The notes: generated by a model not told the origin, from the letters alone. 64,000 nt of DNA from Beggiatoa alba B18LD (GCF_000245015.1 NZ_JH600070.1:2204634-2268633), one strand, 5' to 3'. Positions 18,531 through 28,229 are shown, counted from the stretch's first letter. Numbers and translations are program-made.

Positions 18531-18573
18531 AAACTCACGCACACGGGGGCATTGTGATAGGGTGCGTGAGTTT
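18531..18573. terminator. Hairpin between convergent nitroreductase and rpmG
   Basis: A 12-bp perfect stem, AAACTCACGCAC (18531-18542) with GTGCGTGAGTTT (18562-18573), and a 19-base loop. It sits between converging genes and probably ends both messages, although the T-runs are short. Confidence 0.6.
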
Positions 18574-18587
18574 AAAGCGCAAGGAGA

Positions 18588-18743
18588 TTATTTAATCTTT
18601 GCTTCTTTATATTCAACGTGTTTACGAACAACAGGGTCAAACTTTTTGATTGACATTTTTTCAGGCATTGTCCGTTTATTTTTGGTCGTGGTGTAAAAAT
18701 GACCTGTTCCAGCACTAGAAACCAGTTTAATTTTATCGCGCAT
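18588..18743 (-). CDS. rpmG: 50S ribosomal protein L33
   Basis: 51 residues read from the ATG at 18743: [19 protein letters not shown], then [15 protein letters not shown] and an ending KEAKIK. The length and sequence match bacterial L33. It lacks the CxxC pairs, so it is the zinc-free form, whereas L31 in this window keeps its zinc cysteines. It follows rpmB by 27 bp, the conserved rpmB-rpmG order. Confidence 0.95.
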   Translation of the reverse strand: MRDKIKLVSSAGTGHFYTTTKNKRTMPEKMSIKKFDPVVRKHVEYKEAKIK

Positions 18744-18770
18744 AATACGCCTCGGCTCATGTTAAAAAGA

Positions 18771-19007
18771 TTAGATTTTCATTCCGCGACTGCGTAAATC
18801 TGCTAAAACGACATCAATTCCTTGCTTATCAATCGTGCGCATGGCATTGCTGGTTAAACGTAAACGCACCCAACGGTTTTCGCTGGCTACCCAAAAACGA
18901 TGGATGTGTAAGTTAGGCAGAAAACGGCGACGGCTTTTATTATTCGCGTGAGAAACTTTGTTCCCTGAAATAGGGCGTTTCCCAGTAACTTGACATACTC
19001 TAGACAT
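18771..19007 (-). CDS. rpmB: 50S ribosomal protein L28
   Basis: 78 residues, standard length. [24 protein letters not shown] is the hallmark N-terminus, followed by NLHIHRFWV and [15 protein letters not shown] strong ribosome site (AGGAAGGAA) precedes the ATG. It is the first gene of the rpmB-rpmG operon. Confidence 0.97.
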   Translation of the reverse strand: MSRVCQVTGKRPISGNKVSHANNKSRRRFLPNLHIHRFWVASENRWVRLRLTSNAMRTIDKQGIDVVLADLRSRGMKI

Positions 19008-19043
19008 GTTTAAGATTCCTTCCTGTTACTGTTAAAAACAGGG

Positions 19044-22040
19044 CTAAGTGAAACTTGTCTTTTTAACAGATTTTTCTTCGCTATGCAAGTCCAATTGCTC
19101 TGTAGAACGTTGTATCGAAGCCACATCAACATAACTATATAATAAATCACAAATTTTCTTATTCTGAAAATTTTTCGCCAAAATACGAATACGTTCTAAA
19201 AAGGGGGTTAAATCAGGATAGTTTTTAATTAAATCCTCGACTTCATTTAAAACCCGCTTAGTTTTTCCTGTTAACGCCAATTGATACAAATTCTCTATTA
19301 AATGCGTGGGTAGCGATAATGTTTCCGTGAGTGCGGGCAGGGTTGCAATAGACGTTGTATCTTCTTCATAAACCCATGTGAGATTAAGATTTTTTCTAAT
19401 TATTTCTAATAAGTTATTAATATAGATAGGCTTACCAACAAAAACGTTACAACCTGCTGAATAACTGGCTGTTTGTATATGCTCAAATGTACTAGCAGAA
19501 ATCGCAATGATTAACGTGTTTTTAAAGGCTGGCAATTCTCGCAAATGGCGGATTAATGCAAAACCATCCATTTCAGGCATCAATAAATCAACTAATATCG
19601 CATCAGGATAAACTTGCAAGGCTTTTTCTAAACCTTCTACGCCATTACTCGCTTCTGCAAGAATAAACTCTAATGGGGAAAGCAAGTTGACCAACATATA
19701 TCGGTTTTCAGCCGAATCATCGATAATTAAAACTTTTTTCTTACCTTCTTGATAACCAATAATTTTTTGTGGTGAGGGGATTGCCTCTACCACCATGACT
19801 GTTTGCGTTGTTAAAGACGGTAAATGAATATCAAACCAAAATTGACTTCCAACCCCAATAGTACTACTCACTTGTAAACAACCGCCCATCATCTCAACCA
19901 ATGTACGGCTAATGGTTAAGCCTAAGCCTGTCCCTTCAGCAGCATTGATTTGATGATGAATTTTGTTATCAGCCTGTTGAAAGGGTAAAAAAATCTTATC
20001 TAATTGTTCCTGAGGAATACCAATCCCCGTATCACTGATGAGAAAACGGATTTTTTGCTCGTCTGTGCTCGGTATTTCTGCGTCAGTTGTGACATAACCA
20101 ACATTTAACGTGATACGCCCGCCTTGCTCTGTAAATTTAACCGCATTTCCTAATAAGTTAATTAATACTTGCCGTAAGCGTTTCTCATCTCCGCGAACAA
20201 CCGTTGGTAAATGACTGCTCATGTTATAAAAAAATGCCACGCCTTTCTGTGTCGAACGCATGGAAAATAAGCTATTTAAATCATTTAAAAATTGATGAAA
20301 TCGAATTTCGCCTAATTGCAGTTCAAACCGTCCCGCCTCAATCTTTGCAAGGTCTAACACATCATTGATTAGGGTCAGTAAATGCTCGCCACTTCGTTGG
20401 ATAATGCTTAAACCCTCAAGTTGCTTTTGATTAAACTCATAATTTTGTTGCAATAACTGCGCATAACCTAAAATACCGTTTAATGGCGTACGCAATTCAT
20501 GACTCATGCTGGCTAAAAACTGACTTTTCGCTTTATTTGCCCGTTCTGCGGATTCTTTTGCATTTTGTAAATTCATTTCGGTTTGTTTACGTTGCGTAAT
20601 GTCCTCTAACATGGTTAAGAGACCGATAACTCGATGTTGCGCATCATGTAGTGGAATTTTATTAATTTCTACCCAAATTTCTTGCCCATTGGGTAAATGC
20701 AAAATATCGGTTAAATGATAAGCAGGTTGATTAGTCTGCATCACCCGTTCATCAGATTGACGTACAAGGTGCGGGTTGACTGACACGCTTAAGGGCAAAT
20801 CATAATCGGTTTTTTGCAACAACTGTTCAGGCGTTTCTACGCCTACAAAATCAGCAAAATTTTGATTGCAACCTAAAAAGTGACCATGAACATCTTTCCA
20901 AGCAATATAGTGAGGAATACTATTGATAACTAAACGTAATAAATGTTCTTGTGCAAATAATTGCTTTTCAAAACGCTTATGAATTTGAGCAATTAATAAA
21001 GCACGAATTAATAATACTAAAAAAGTGGCAATGACAATGCCTAAAAAAATTAATTTCAATGTATATAAAGGATTAAATACGGCATCTTTCTCAAGTGTGC
21101 TAATAATCAGCCAATAATTTGCATCTGTGGTATTTAGAAAAAATTTATAAAAAGCAACAATCTCATTACGCTTGGCATCCCAATCAGTCATGGTTTGCAG
21201 TTTTTGCGAGTTTTTATATAACGCCAATAAAGGAAAATCGACTAATGCACTGTTATTAGTGTTTTCTGATGAACCGATACTATGTTGTGGTGTATAAAGA
21301 TAATTACCTGCCGCATCAGTAATATAAATTTGCTGATTATTCAATATACGATTATTGAGCAAAGTACGCATTGCAATGTCTAATACTAAAACGCCTTTAA
21401 ATTGTTGATGTGTATCATACAAAGGCGTACTTAACTGAATGCGTACAGGCGTAGATATTGGCGTGCTTGCCATATTTTGGGGAGGCTTTACAGCGGAATA
21501 AACGACTTTTCCTGCTTCTAACTGACGTGCATGATTAAATATTTCTATTTGTTCCTGTGTTAAAACAGTGTCTTTTATGGGAATTGCGACTGTTTGCCCT
21601 TTTTGAATAATAACGTCTGCAACAGGCTGACCCACAGCATTGATATATTGAAGTTGCTGATAACCCTGTTTACTGTTCAAAACGGTAATAAATAATTGTG
21701 TTAACTGCGCTAATGTTGTGGCTTCATCGATGACGGGATTTAAATTGATTAAATTTTCTAAAGGTGCAACACGAGTAAGCAATAATAAATCGCTGGAAAA
21801 ATTGGCTAATTGTTTATGTAATTCATGACTGGTTCGTGTCACGTCACTATTCGCTTGTGCCAGCCCTGCACTCAATAAACTATCGTAAGCAATCCGATAA
21901 CTAAAAAACATCGCAATGCCCAACGGTAATAGCATAAAGAGTAATAATGCTGAGACAAATTGATAACGACCAAAATAACGCTGAAATAACTGTTTCACGT
22001 TGCCTACCCCTCTTTTTAAGCGGTTTCCGAATTTATCCAT
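19044..22040 (-). CDS. Hybrid sensor histidine kinase (extracytoplasmic sensor, PAS, HisKA, HATPase, receiver)
   Basis: 998 residues. A membrane helix (about 28-50) and a second (about 327-350) bracket a periplasmic Cache-like sensor of about 275 residues. A PAS domain (about 362-490) contains the [16 protein letters not shown] pattern. HisKA has its phospho-His near 511 ([14 protein letters not shown]). HATPase_c has N (LLGNAVKF), G1 (SDTGIGIPQ) and G2 (GTGLGL) boxes. A receiver domain has its phospho-Asp near 816 ([11 protein letters not shown]). About 120 C-terminal residues are helical with no Hpt histidine pattern I recognise. It lies 36 bp after rpmB. No output regulator is adjacent; the ligand is unknown. 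Confidence 0.93.
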   Translation of the reverse strand: MDKFGNRLKRGVGNVKQLFQRYFGRYQFVSALLLFMLLPLGIAMFFSYRIAYDSLLSAGLAQANSDVTRTSHELHKQLANFSSDLLLLTRVAPLENLINLNPVIDEATTLAQLTQLFITVLNSKQGYQQLQYINAVGQPVADVIIQKGQTVAIPIKDTVLTQEQIEIFNHARQLEAGKVVYSAVKPPQNMASTPISTPVRIQLSTPLYDTHQQFKGVLVLDIAMRTLLNNRILNNQQIYITDAAGNYLYTPQHSIGSSENTNNSALVDFPLLALYKNSQKLQTMTDWDAKRNEIVAFYKFFLNTTDANYWLIISTLEKDAVFNPLYTLKLIFLGIVIATFLVLLIRALLIAQIHKRFEKQLFAQEHLLRLVINSIPHYIAWKDVHGHFLGCNQNFADFVGVETPEQLLQKTDYDLPLSVSVNPHLVRQSDERVMQTNQPAYHLTDILHLPNGQEIWVEINKIPLHDAQHRVIGLLTMLEDITQRKQTEMNLQNAKESAERANKAKSQFLASMSHELRTPLNGILGYAQLLQQNYEFNQKQLEGLSIIQRSGEHLLTLINDVLDLAKIEAGRFELQLGEIRFHQFLNDLNSLFSMRSTQKGVAFFYNMSSHLPTVVRGDEKRLRQVLINLLGNAVKFTEQGGRITLNVGYVTTDAEIPSTDEQKIRFLISDTGIGIPQEQLDKIFLPFQQADNKIHHQINAAEGTGLGLTISRTLVEMMGGCLQVSSTIGVGSQFWFDIHLPSLTTQTVMVVEAIPSPQKIIGYQEGKKKVLIIDDSAENRYMLVNLLSPLEFILAEASNGVEGLEKALQVYPDAILVDLLMPEMDGFALIRHLRELPAFKNTLIIAISASTFEHIQTASYSAGCNVFVGKPIYINNLLEIIRKNLNLTWVYEEDTTSIATLPALTETLSLPTHLIENLYQLALTGKTKRVLNEVEDLIKNYPDLTPFLERIRILAKNFQNKKICDLLYSYVDVASIQRSTEQLDLHSEEKSVKKTSFT

Positions 22041-22059
22041 TTAGAACACTTCAATTATT

Positions 22060-22121
22060 AGGGCGTGCTAAACAGGTCGGGTTTTACTCATTTAAAACCC
22101 TGCTTCTTAGCATGTCCTACT
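22060..22121. other. Long imperfect hairpin upstream of the hybrid kinase
   Basis: Outer arms AGGGCGTGCTAA and TTAGCATGTCCT pair with three mismatches, and inner arms GGGTTTT (22079-22085) and AAAACCC (22094-22100) pair perfectly. It lies just before the kinase start and could be a leader structure or a decayed repeat. Confidence 0.4.
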
Positions 22122-22168
22122 TTTAATTCTATCTGGTAAATCCTGATGAAAAACAAGAAGGAAGAAAA

Positions 22169-22263
22169 TATAGTAAACGTACCACAAAGTGATTTAAATT
22201 TAGGACTGGCAGTCCTCACAGGACTACCAGTCATTCGCATCGTTTTATAGTGTGTTTACTATA
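22169..22263. repeat. Palindromic element, family C, copy 1
   Basis: 95 bp. The ends are inverted repeats TATAGTAAAC (22169-22178) and GTTTACTATA (22254-22263). The interior holds GTGATTTAAATTTAGGACTGGCAGTCC. A second copy at 31686-31762 shares the same outer and inner sequence but lacks about 17 bp of internal GGACT/AGTCC duplication. It is unrelated to the T-A-B family in sequence but lies next to a T element in both places. Confidence 0.75.
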
Positions 22264-22271
22264 ATTTATCT

Positions 22272-22299
22272 GCGTAAAATAGCTGATGCTATTTTACGC
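22272..22299. other. Perfect 12-bp hairpin between family C and T elements
   Basis: GCGTAAAATAGC, loop TGAT, GCTATTTTACGC. It has no T-run, so it is not a typical terminator. It stands between the family C copy and the minimal T element. Confidence 0.6.
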
Positions 22300-22318
22300 C
22301 TGAACCTCACGATTTAAT

Positions 22319-22373
22319 TTAACCTGAATTTGGCGAGTTTCTGTTAAAAAAACTGGCAGAACTCAGGTTATAA
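22319..22373. repeat. Minimal palindromic element R5 (two T modules only)
   Basis: TTAACCTGAATTTGGCGAGTTT on the left and GGCAGAACTCAGGTTATAA on the right are joined by only a few bases, so the element is just its two terminal inverted repeats, foldable into one hairpin. It shows that T is a separable unit. Confidence 0.7.
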
Positions 22374-22383
22374 ATAACACAAA

Positions 22384-22413
22384 ACCCAACTCATTATTAA
22401 AAACGAGTTGGGT
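22384..22413 (-). terminator. Terminator of the tpiA-secG operon
   Basis: The stem ACCCAACTC (22384-22392) pairs with GAGTTGGGT (22405-22413). On the minus strand it is followed by TTTTG, 30 bp after the secG stop. Confidence 0.7.
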
Positions 22414-22441
22414 CTTGTAAGACGACTACTATACAAAATCG

Positions 22442-22996
22442 TTATTGATTTGCAGGAGGCGCGGGTTGAGCAGGTTGTGATTGTGCAGATGCTTCTGGCG
22501 CGGAAGCTGGTGCAACCGCAGGCGCGTTATTGGTTGGTGTTGCGGGTGTTGTGCTCACTTCTACACTCGGCACAGGTGAATTACCCGAAACGGGTGTTGT
22601 CGTTACTTCCACGCTTGGCGTTGTCCCACTGGCTGGCTGCGGTGGTAAATCACCACCATTCACAGGAATCGTAATGGTATTACTATTGGTTGTCGGTGCT
22701 GGTGTATTCGTTGTAACGGGCGCGACGGGTTGAATAATGTCTGTCACGCTTTGACTTTTTGTACTGCTATGACTAACGAAATACACTAAAACCAGACTTA
22801 AGATAAAAAAAGCAGTTGCTAATCCAGCGGTTAAACGGGTTAGAAATGAGCCTGAACCTTGACTCCCAAACACTGTCGAAGAAGCCCCACTGCCAAAAGC
22901 AGCACCCGCATCAGCCCCTTTACCATGTTGGATTAATACCAAGCCAATCAAACCAATACAAACAAAAATATAGAGAACAATCAATACAGCGTGCAT
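22442..22996 (-). CDS. secG: Protein translocase subunit SecG with extended tail
   Basis: 184 residues. The first 80 are classic SecG: a membrane helix, LIQHGKGADAGAAFGSG, GSQGSGSFLTRLT and a second helix. SecG assists SecYE in preprotein export. Residues about 85-184 form a low-complexity tail rich in Thr, Pro, Ser and Ala (TTTP, PSVEV, APASAP), making it much longer than the usual 110-130. The tail has two near-copies of a PSVEV(T/S)TTP segment and is probably disordered. It is 12 bp after tpiA, the usual tpiA-secG pairing. Confidence 0.95.
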   Translation of the reverse strand: MHAVLIVLYIFVCIGLIGLVLIQHGKGADAGAAFGSGASSTVFGSQGSGSFLTRLTAGLATAFFILSLVLVYFVSHSSTKSQSVTDIIQPVAPVTTNTPAPTTNSNTITIPVNGGDLPPQPASGTTPSVEVTTTPVSGNSPVPSVEVSTTPATPTNNAPAVAPASAPEASAQSQPAQPAPPANQ

Positions 22997-23008
22997 AATA
23001 ATAGATAC

Positions 23009-23770
23009 CTAAACTAAGTGAGCCGCTTGGCATATTGCAAGAAATTCATCTGCTTTTAAAGACGCGCCACCAATCAAACCGCCATCAATATCAGGCATGG
23101 CAAATAATTCTGTGGCATTGTTTGCTTTAACACTTCCGCCGTATAAAATTTGCACGGTTTGCGCAACGCTTGCCCCCGCTGTTTGACTCGCCAAATGTTG
23201 ACGAATAAACGCATGAACTGCCTGCGCTTGTTCAGGACTTGCGGTTTTTCCCGTCCCAATTGCCCAAACAGGTTCATAAGCAATCACAGCACGACGAAAC
23301 GCATCAACCCCTGCAACCGTTAAAACCGCATCTAACTGACGTTTAACGATTTTTTCTGTTTCCCCAGTTTCACGCTCATGCAAAGACTCGCCCACACACA
23401 AGACAGGAATTAACCCTGCTTTCTGTGCCACGACAAACTTTTCTGCAACGCGTTCATCCGTTTCTGCATACAAAGCACGCCGTTCAGAATGACCGACTAA
23501 GACATAAGTACACGCTAAATCGACCAACATAGCAGCCGAAACTTCGCCCGTAAATGCGCCATCAGCCTCGTGCGATACATTCTGCGCCCCATAACGAATA
23601 TGAGAACCTTGTAATAAAGCTTGAACCTGCTGAAGATAGGGAAATGGCGGACAAACCGCAATGTCTGCGCGAATATCAGTAATACCTTGCTTGAGACTTT
23701 CTAACAATTGCTGATTAGCTTTTATTGACCCATTCATTTTCCAGTTGCCAGCTACCAGTTTTTGCCGCAT
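23009..23770 (-). CDS. tpiA: Triosephosphate isomerase
   Basis: 253 residues from the ATG at 23770 (MRQKLVAGNWKMNG), preceded by GGGGA; an upstream in-frame opening adds residues foreign to the family. Catalytic residues are visible as K11 (GNWKMN), the His of VGHSERR and the Glu of AYEPVWAIGTG; the phosphate loop GGSVKANN is intact. It interconverts DHAP and glyceraldehyde-3-phosphate. It is upstream of secG in one operon. Confidence 0.97.
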   Translation of the reverse strand: MRQKLVAGNWKMNGSIKANQQLLESLKQGITDIRADIAVCPPFPYLQQVQALLQGSHIRYGAQNVSHEADGAFTGEVSAAMLVDLACTYVLVGHSERRALYAETDERVAEKFVVAQKAGLIPVLCVGESLHERETGETEKIVKRQLDAVLTVAGVDAFRRAVIAYEPVWAIGTGKTASPEQAQAVHAFIRQHLASQTAGASVAQTVQILYGGSVKANNATELFAMPDIDGGLIGGASLKADEFLAICQAAHLV

Positions 23771-23880
23771 ATTCCCCAAGCCCTCGCCATTGTGGTTTAT
23801 TGAAGTGAATTGGGAATCGTACCCATTTTTTATATAAAAAGCAATTACTCCCACCCAATACAACAATCATTTTTCCCGAC

Positions 23881-25377
23881 TTAAACAAGCGGTTGTCGCA
23901 CTTTATAACGTAAGCCTAAACCCAACAAAATACCGCCAGCCGTTAATAACACAACGAATATATCCCCCCACTGAATATAAGGCGTGACCCCCTGATAAGG
24001 ATGCACCTCCGCCCGTAACACATGAACCTGAAATTGTGGAGACAATGCTTCTAATTTTCCTTGCGGATTGATAATCGCTGAAATTCCCGTATTCGTTGCC
24101 CGCAATAAATAACGCCCCGCCTCTAACGCCCGCATCCGCGCAATCTCCAAATGCTGATGAGGCGCGATAGAATCCCCAAACCAAGCATCATTACTCACAT
24201 TTACCAATAAAGTTGCCTCAGGCAAACTCGTCCGCACCCGCTCGCCAAAAGCATCCTCATAACAAATAGAAATCCCTATCGACTGACGAGCTGCAAACAA
24301 ATTTTCTTGCACCGACTCCCCCGCCGAAAATTCCGATAACGGCGCGTTTAAAAAATTTAAAATCGCGCCAATAAAACGACTAAACGGAATATATTCCCCA
24401 AAAGGGACTAAATGATGTTTATGATAAAACCGAACAGGCGCGCTACTCACATTCGTGACACTATTAAAATACCGACCATCCGCCGTCGAATAAGGCACAC
24501 CTACCAAAAAATCCACCTGCGCATTTTTATGTTGCAACGCCATCCACTCGAATAAAGTGCGCATATGCTCATAAAACCAAGGAATTGCCGTTTCAGGCCA
24601 AATAATCAAATCTGCATCCAAATTCTGCTGACTCAACTCCGCATAACGGCGCACACTCTCCTCACGCTTCCCTTCTAACCACTTAAACTCCTGCGGAATA
24701 TTCCCTTGAATCAACGCAACTTTAATCGGATTATCAATAGACTGAGTCCACGACTCCTGCATCAACAACCATCCTGCTACCCAAACCGCAGGCAACAACG
24801 ACAAGACCAAAATCCGCCACCGCCCCATCAAGCCAACCGTGACCAACACACCCGCCGAAAAAATCACCGCCAAACTAACCCCATACACCCCCACAACAGG
24901 CGCGAACCCCGCTAAGGGCGAATCAATCTGACTATATCCCAAACTCAACCACGGAAAACCCGATAAAAACCAACTCCGCACCCACTCCAAAAACACCCAA
25001 GCACACGGCAACACCAACAACCATTTCACAAAAGTATGCTGAGGAAAATATCGCGTTATAAACCAACCCAACAACAACGGATACAACGACAAAATAAAAA
25101 TAAACCCTGCTGTCAACCCCAATGCCGCCAACAACGGCATTCCCCCAAAACTATAAAAACTCACATTCACCCACGAAACACCCACCCCAAACATCCCTAC
25201 CCCATACAAAAAACCCCGCCATCCCGCCCGCGCTGGCGACACATCCAACCACAAACACGCCAACAAAAACGGCGACAAAACTGCTAAGGGATACCACCCA
25301 AAAGGCGCGAAAGCGAGCGGCAACAAAGCCCCAACCAACAAAGCGAAAAAATCGCCTAAATAACGAGAAGTCAGCAT
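23881..25377 (-). CDS. lnt: Apolipoprotein N-acyltransferase
   Basis: 498 residues. The N-terminal part (about 1-215) has several membrane helices, including PLAFAPFGWYPLA. The C-terminal part is a periplasmic nitrilase fold with the triad E262 (WPETAIPW), K320 (YHKHHLVPFGEY) and C372 (GISICYED). It adds the third acyl chain to outer-membrane lipoproteins. It is 110 bp upstream of tpiA and divergent from the desaturase gene. The 5' half is strongly G-biased at third positions on its coding strand, unlike most genes here (see findings). Confidence 0.96.
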   Translation of the reverse strand: MLTSRYLGDFFALLVGALLPLAFAPFGWYPLAVLSPFLLACLWLDVSPARAGWRGFLYGVGMFGVGVSWVNVSFYSFGGMPLLAALGLTAGFIFILSLYPLLLGWFITRYFPQHTFVKWLLVLPCAWVFLEWVRSWFLSGFPWLSLGYSQIDSPLAGFAPVVGVYGVSLAVIFSAGVLVTVGLMGRWRILVLSLLPAVWVAGWLLMQESWTQSIDNPIKVALIQGNIPQEFKWLEGKREESVRRYAELSQQNLDADLIIWPETAIPWFYEHMRTLFEWMALQHKNAQVDFLVGVPYSTADGRYFNSVTNVSSAPVRFYHKHHLVPFGEYIPFSRFIGAILNFLNAPLSEFSAGESVQENLFAARQSIGISICYEDAFGERVRTSLPEATLLVNVSNDAWFGDSIAPHQHLEIARMRALEAGRYLLRATNTGISAIINPQGKLEALSPQFQVHVLRAEVHPYQGVTPYIQWGDIFVVLLTAGGILLGLGLRYKVRQPLV

Positions 25378-25464
25378 AAAATATAAAAAAATCGGTGATT
25401 AAAAAAAGAACCGCTATTATAAAGGACGATTATGGAATTCTAATGGCAAACTCAAGGAAAAAAC

Positions 25465-26286
25465 ATGATAAGCGACTGGCTCATTCAACACGAAAACACC
25501 TTACGACTTAGCTGCTTTTTTAGCCTATTCATCAGCATGGCAATCTGGGAACAATACGCCCCCCGCAAAACCCTCACCACATCCAAAACCACCCGCTGGC
25601 TCAACAACATCGCCCTGACCTTCCTCAATACCCTACTACTCCGCCTTATCTTTCCCCTAACAGCCGTCAGCCTCGCCCTACAACTAGAAACCCACAACAT
25701 AGGACTACTTCCCCGCCTTTTTCTTCCCGATTGGCTAACTATCATCCTCACTATCATTCTTTTAGACCTCGCTATTTACTGGCAACACCGCCTATTCCAC
25801 CAAATTCCCCTTTGCTGGCGACTCCACCGAATGCACCACGCTGACACCGATATCGATGTCACCACAGGCGCACGCTTTCACCCCTTAGAAATTATCCTAT
25901 CAATGCTGATTAAATTCCTAATTATTCTAATCATGGGAATCCCTGCTGTTGCGGTATTACTATTCGAAATCATCCTAAACGGCATGGCAATGTTTAACCA
26001 CAGCAATATCAAACTGCCACAACGCTGGGACAATCGTTTGCGTCAACTATTCGTCACGCCCGATATGCACCGCGTTCACCACTCTGTGCTTGAAACCGAA
26101 ATGAACAGTAATTTTGGATTTAACTTAGCGATATGGGACAGGATTTTTAACAGTTATCAAGCCCAACCAACCGCAGGACACGAGGAAATGCTGATAGGAT
26201 TGGATAAATTTAGAGAGGCGAAGTATTTAACCTTGCCTTATTTATTGTGGTTGCCTGTGGCGGATATTAAAAAATTTGAAAAATAG
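25465..26286 (+). CDS. Sterol desaturase / fatty acid hydroxylase-superfamily membrane protein
   Basis: 273 residues with four or so membrane helices. The di-iron histidine clusters of the superfamily are present: H108-x3-H112, H121-x2-H124-H125, and RVHHS near residue 213. Members hydroxylate or desaturate lipids using O2. The lipid substrate is not evident. It starts 87 bp from lnt on the other strand. Its 3' end overlaps the converging nuclease-like gene by 20 bp. Codons in the first half favour C at third positions. Confidence 0.88.
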   Translation: MISDWLIQHENTLRLSCFFSLFISMAIWEQYAPRKTLTTSKTTRWLNNIALTFLNTLLLRLIFPLTAVSLALQLETHNIGLLPRLFLPDWLTIILTIILLDLAIYWQHRLFHQIPLCWRLHRMHHADTDIDVTTGARFHPLEIILSMLIKFLIILIMGIPAVAVLLFEIILNGMAMFNHSNIKLPQRWDNRLRQLFVTPDMHRVHHSVLETEMNSNFGFNLAIWDRIFNSYQAQPTAGHEEMLIGLDKFREAKYLTLPYLLWLPVADIKKFEK

Positions 26287-26873
26287 GAACTGTCATATCA
26301 TCTTTAACAAGATGTTTATCAGGATTATTAGGCTGATTTTTATTTTTTGATTCTTTTCCTGCACGTGTACCGCGTTTTCGTATGCTTGGTATTTCATTGC
26401 TTTTATCTGTATGAAAGACAACAAATCTTTCCTGTCCTATTTGCATTTTTACCTGATAAAGTTCATTTACCACTTCACAAATATAACGAACAAAACAAGC
26501 TGTACTTTTAAATTGCCCTTCATAACCGCTAGGAAAATCAGACTTTAATTCAATGTAAATAAAGTCACATATTCCATCATCTTGCTCACGTAACAATAAA
26601 CCGTCACAGGCTCGATTATGATTACCAATGTCCGTTGTTGAAAATAAAGGAGACAGACAAATAGCAATTACCTTGTTGTTTGTTGCTTTTACTTTTCGTC
26701 CTATATCAGGGGGCTAAACACAACATATTTGGTTCAAGCTCTTTTAATGTTAATTTTTTTAATTTTGCGGATGAATCATCTTCACGTAATTGCACATGCG
26801 CATGTTGTGCGCCATTTGCAATAATCACTTGAGAATTAAACAACTTCTCTAACGCATCAATAACTACTCCCAT
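26267..26873 (-). pseudogene. PD-(D/E)XK nuclease-like protein, reading frame broken at CCC-TGA
   Basis: The ATG at 26873 directly follows the stop of the ATPase gene. The first frame gives 55 residues ending LCLAP, where GCC CCC is followed by TGA (26706-26708). Shifting +1 at that point continues with DIGRKVKA through to a stop at 26267, about 201 residues in all. In the joined product D90 (ACDGLLL) and E108-x-K110 (YIELKS) form a PD-(D/E)XK nuclease core, with Q120 nearby. The tail is Lys/Asn-rich. Either a one-base change in the C5 run broke the gene, or the CCC-TGA is a +1 frameshift site. No good internal start exists after the break. The gene is coupled to the ATPase as an effector would be. 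Confidence 0.7.
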
Positions 26874-28229
26874 TTATTTATTCCCATCTAACTGATGGCT
26901 ATAATAAATTTCATCTTGTATCGCATTCATTTCATCTATTGTGTTATCAAAAGTTGGTACTTCTATACCAAATGTTGGCGTTATTTTCGCGGGAGTAACG
27001 GTACAGATAGGGCGTTTCTTTTTGCCACGTCCTGCTGATATTAATTCTTCTCTTAATATATATAACTTCACTTTTTCTATAGCTAAACGTTCATCATCTG
27101 TGTAATGCCATTTTTCTCGAATTTTTTGCAAGCGATTACTACCATTATTTAGCATAATCATTGTATTAAATTCTTTAACAATATAATCACTATGCGTGGT
27201 TACAAAAACTTTAATGCCTAAATTAACTAAACGTACTAATAAACGCGCTAATTTACGTTGATTCGCAGGATGTAAGTTTAATTCAGGCTCATCAATCATT
27301 AATAAATCACCTTTTTTAGCGAGGTGTTTTAAGTAATAGCCTAAAATGACCAATGCCCGCACAACGCTAGAACTTTCATTCATGCGTAATTCTGTATTTT
27401 TATTCGGTTGGAAATGTAAAACACCATTATTTAGCCTGTAATCACCGCCAATAATATCCTTGAATTGGATTAATAAATCAGGATATTCCATTAATAATGG
27501 GCTAGTTTCTTTCTCAAAAATGGATAATGAATTGATAAAGTCAATATTGTCACGAATTGGCTGGGCTTGGGCGTGATAATCTATTTGTTTACCTTGATTC
27601 AGTAATTCTAATAAACGGCTTTTTCCTAGATTTAAGTCGTTTTGAAAAGCGATTGCACCTGTCCGTTCAGTGCTGATAATGAAAGGGTACGGAAAAAAAG
27701 GTGCAAAACATATATATTTAATTGCTAACTGGTTGTAAATAGCATTTATGTTTGGTTGTTCTTTTGTTGAACTGAAGTCAAATTGTAATATAGGGCTATT
27801 TTCTTGCTTCTTGAGTCCAACAAGATGGCTTTCATTTCGTTGAAGTTCAATATGATGCAGTGATTTTATAACAATATCTAAATTATCAATATTAAAACTT
27901 AAATGTGTTGTAGAAAATCGTTCAACAAATGTTCCAAAAACAGTATGTAATAAATTTTTTTGATAATCTTTCGTTGCTTCATCTAAAATAGATTGAATTT
28001 TTGGGAAAAGCTGTTTTTCTAAATCAATTTCATACAAATTATTATTTAATTTATTCCACTCTAATGATGGAATTTTAGTTAGGTTACGCCAGTTTTTTAA
28101 AAAACCATATAACGCATAAGTAATATATGTTTTCCCTGTATTATTTGCGCCACATAAAACGGTTAAATCGGCAAGTTCAATTTCACCCTTTGGCAAAACA
28201 CCTAAATTCTCAAAAGAAAAACGCATCAT
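26874..28229 (-). CDS. OLD/SMC-like AAA ATPase, probable defence-system ATPase
   Basis: 451 residues. The N-terminus is RFSFENLGVLPKGEIELADLTVLCGANNTGKT with Walker A at 27-34. The signature-like NESSSVVRAL is near 284, Walker B LLMIDEP at 309-315, and TTHSDYIV at 344-351. The middle (about 45-260) is helical and variable. There is no TOPRIM domain after the ATPase, so it is not an OLD nuclease in itself. Such ATPases act as sensors or regulators for a separate nuclease in two-gene anti-phage modules; the next gene, with no gap, encodes a PD-(D/E)XK-like protein. It is divergent from the restriction-modification gene, 123 bp away. Confidence 0.85.
   Translation of the reverse strand: MMRFSFENLGVLPKGEIELADLTVLCGANNTGKTYITYALYGFLKNWRNLTKIPSLEWNKLNNNLYEIDLEKQLFPKIQSILDEATKDYQKNLLHTVFGTFVERFSTTHLSFNIDNLDIVIKSLHHIELQRNESHLVGLKKQENSPILQFDFSSTKEQPNINAIYNQLAIKYICFAPFFPYPFIISTERTGAIAFQNDLNLGKSRLLELLNQGKQIDYHAQAQPIRDNIDFINSLSIFEKETSPLLMEYPDLLIQFKDIIGGDYRLNNGVLHFQPNKNTELRMNESSSVVRALVILGYYLKHLAKKGDLLMIDEPELNLHPANQRKLARLLVRLVNLGIKVFVTTHSDYIVKEFNTMIMLNNGSNRLQKIREKWHYTDDERLAIEKVKLYILREELISAGRGKKKRPICTVTPAKITPTFGIEVPTFDNTIDEMNAIQDEIYYSHQLDGNK

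Noticed and set aside
24706-25379. Long plus-strand frames opposite lnt, rich in Pro, Gln, Thr and His
   Set aside because: They arise from the C-rich strand of lnt, have low-complexity translations and no ribosome sites.
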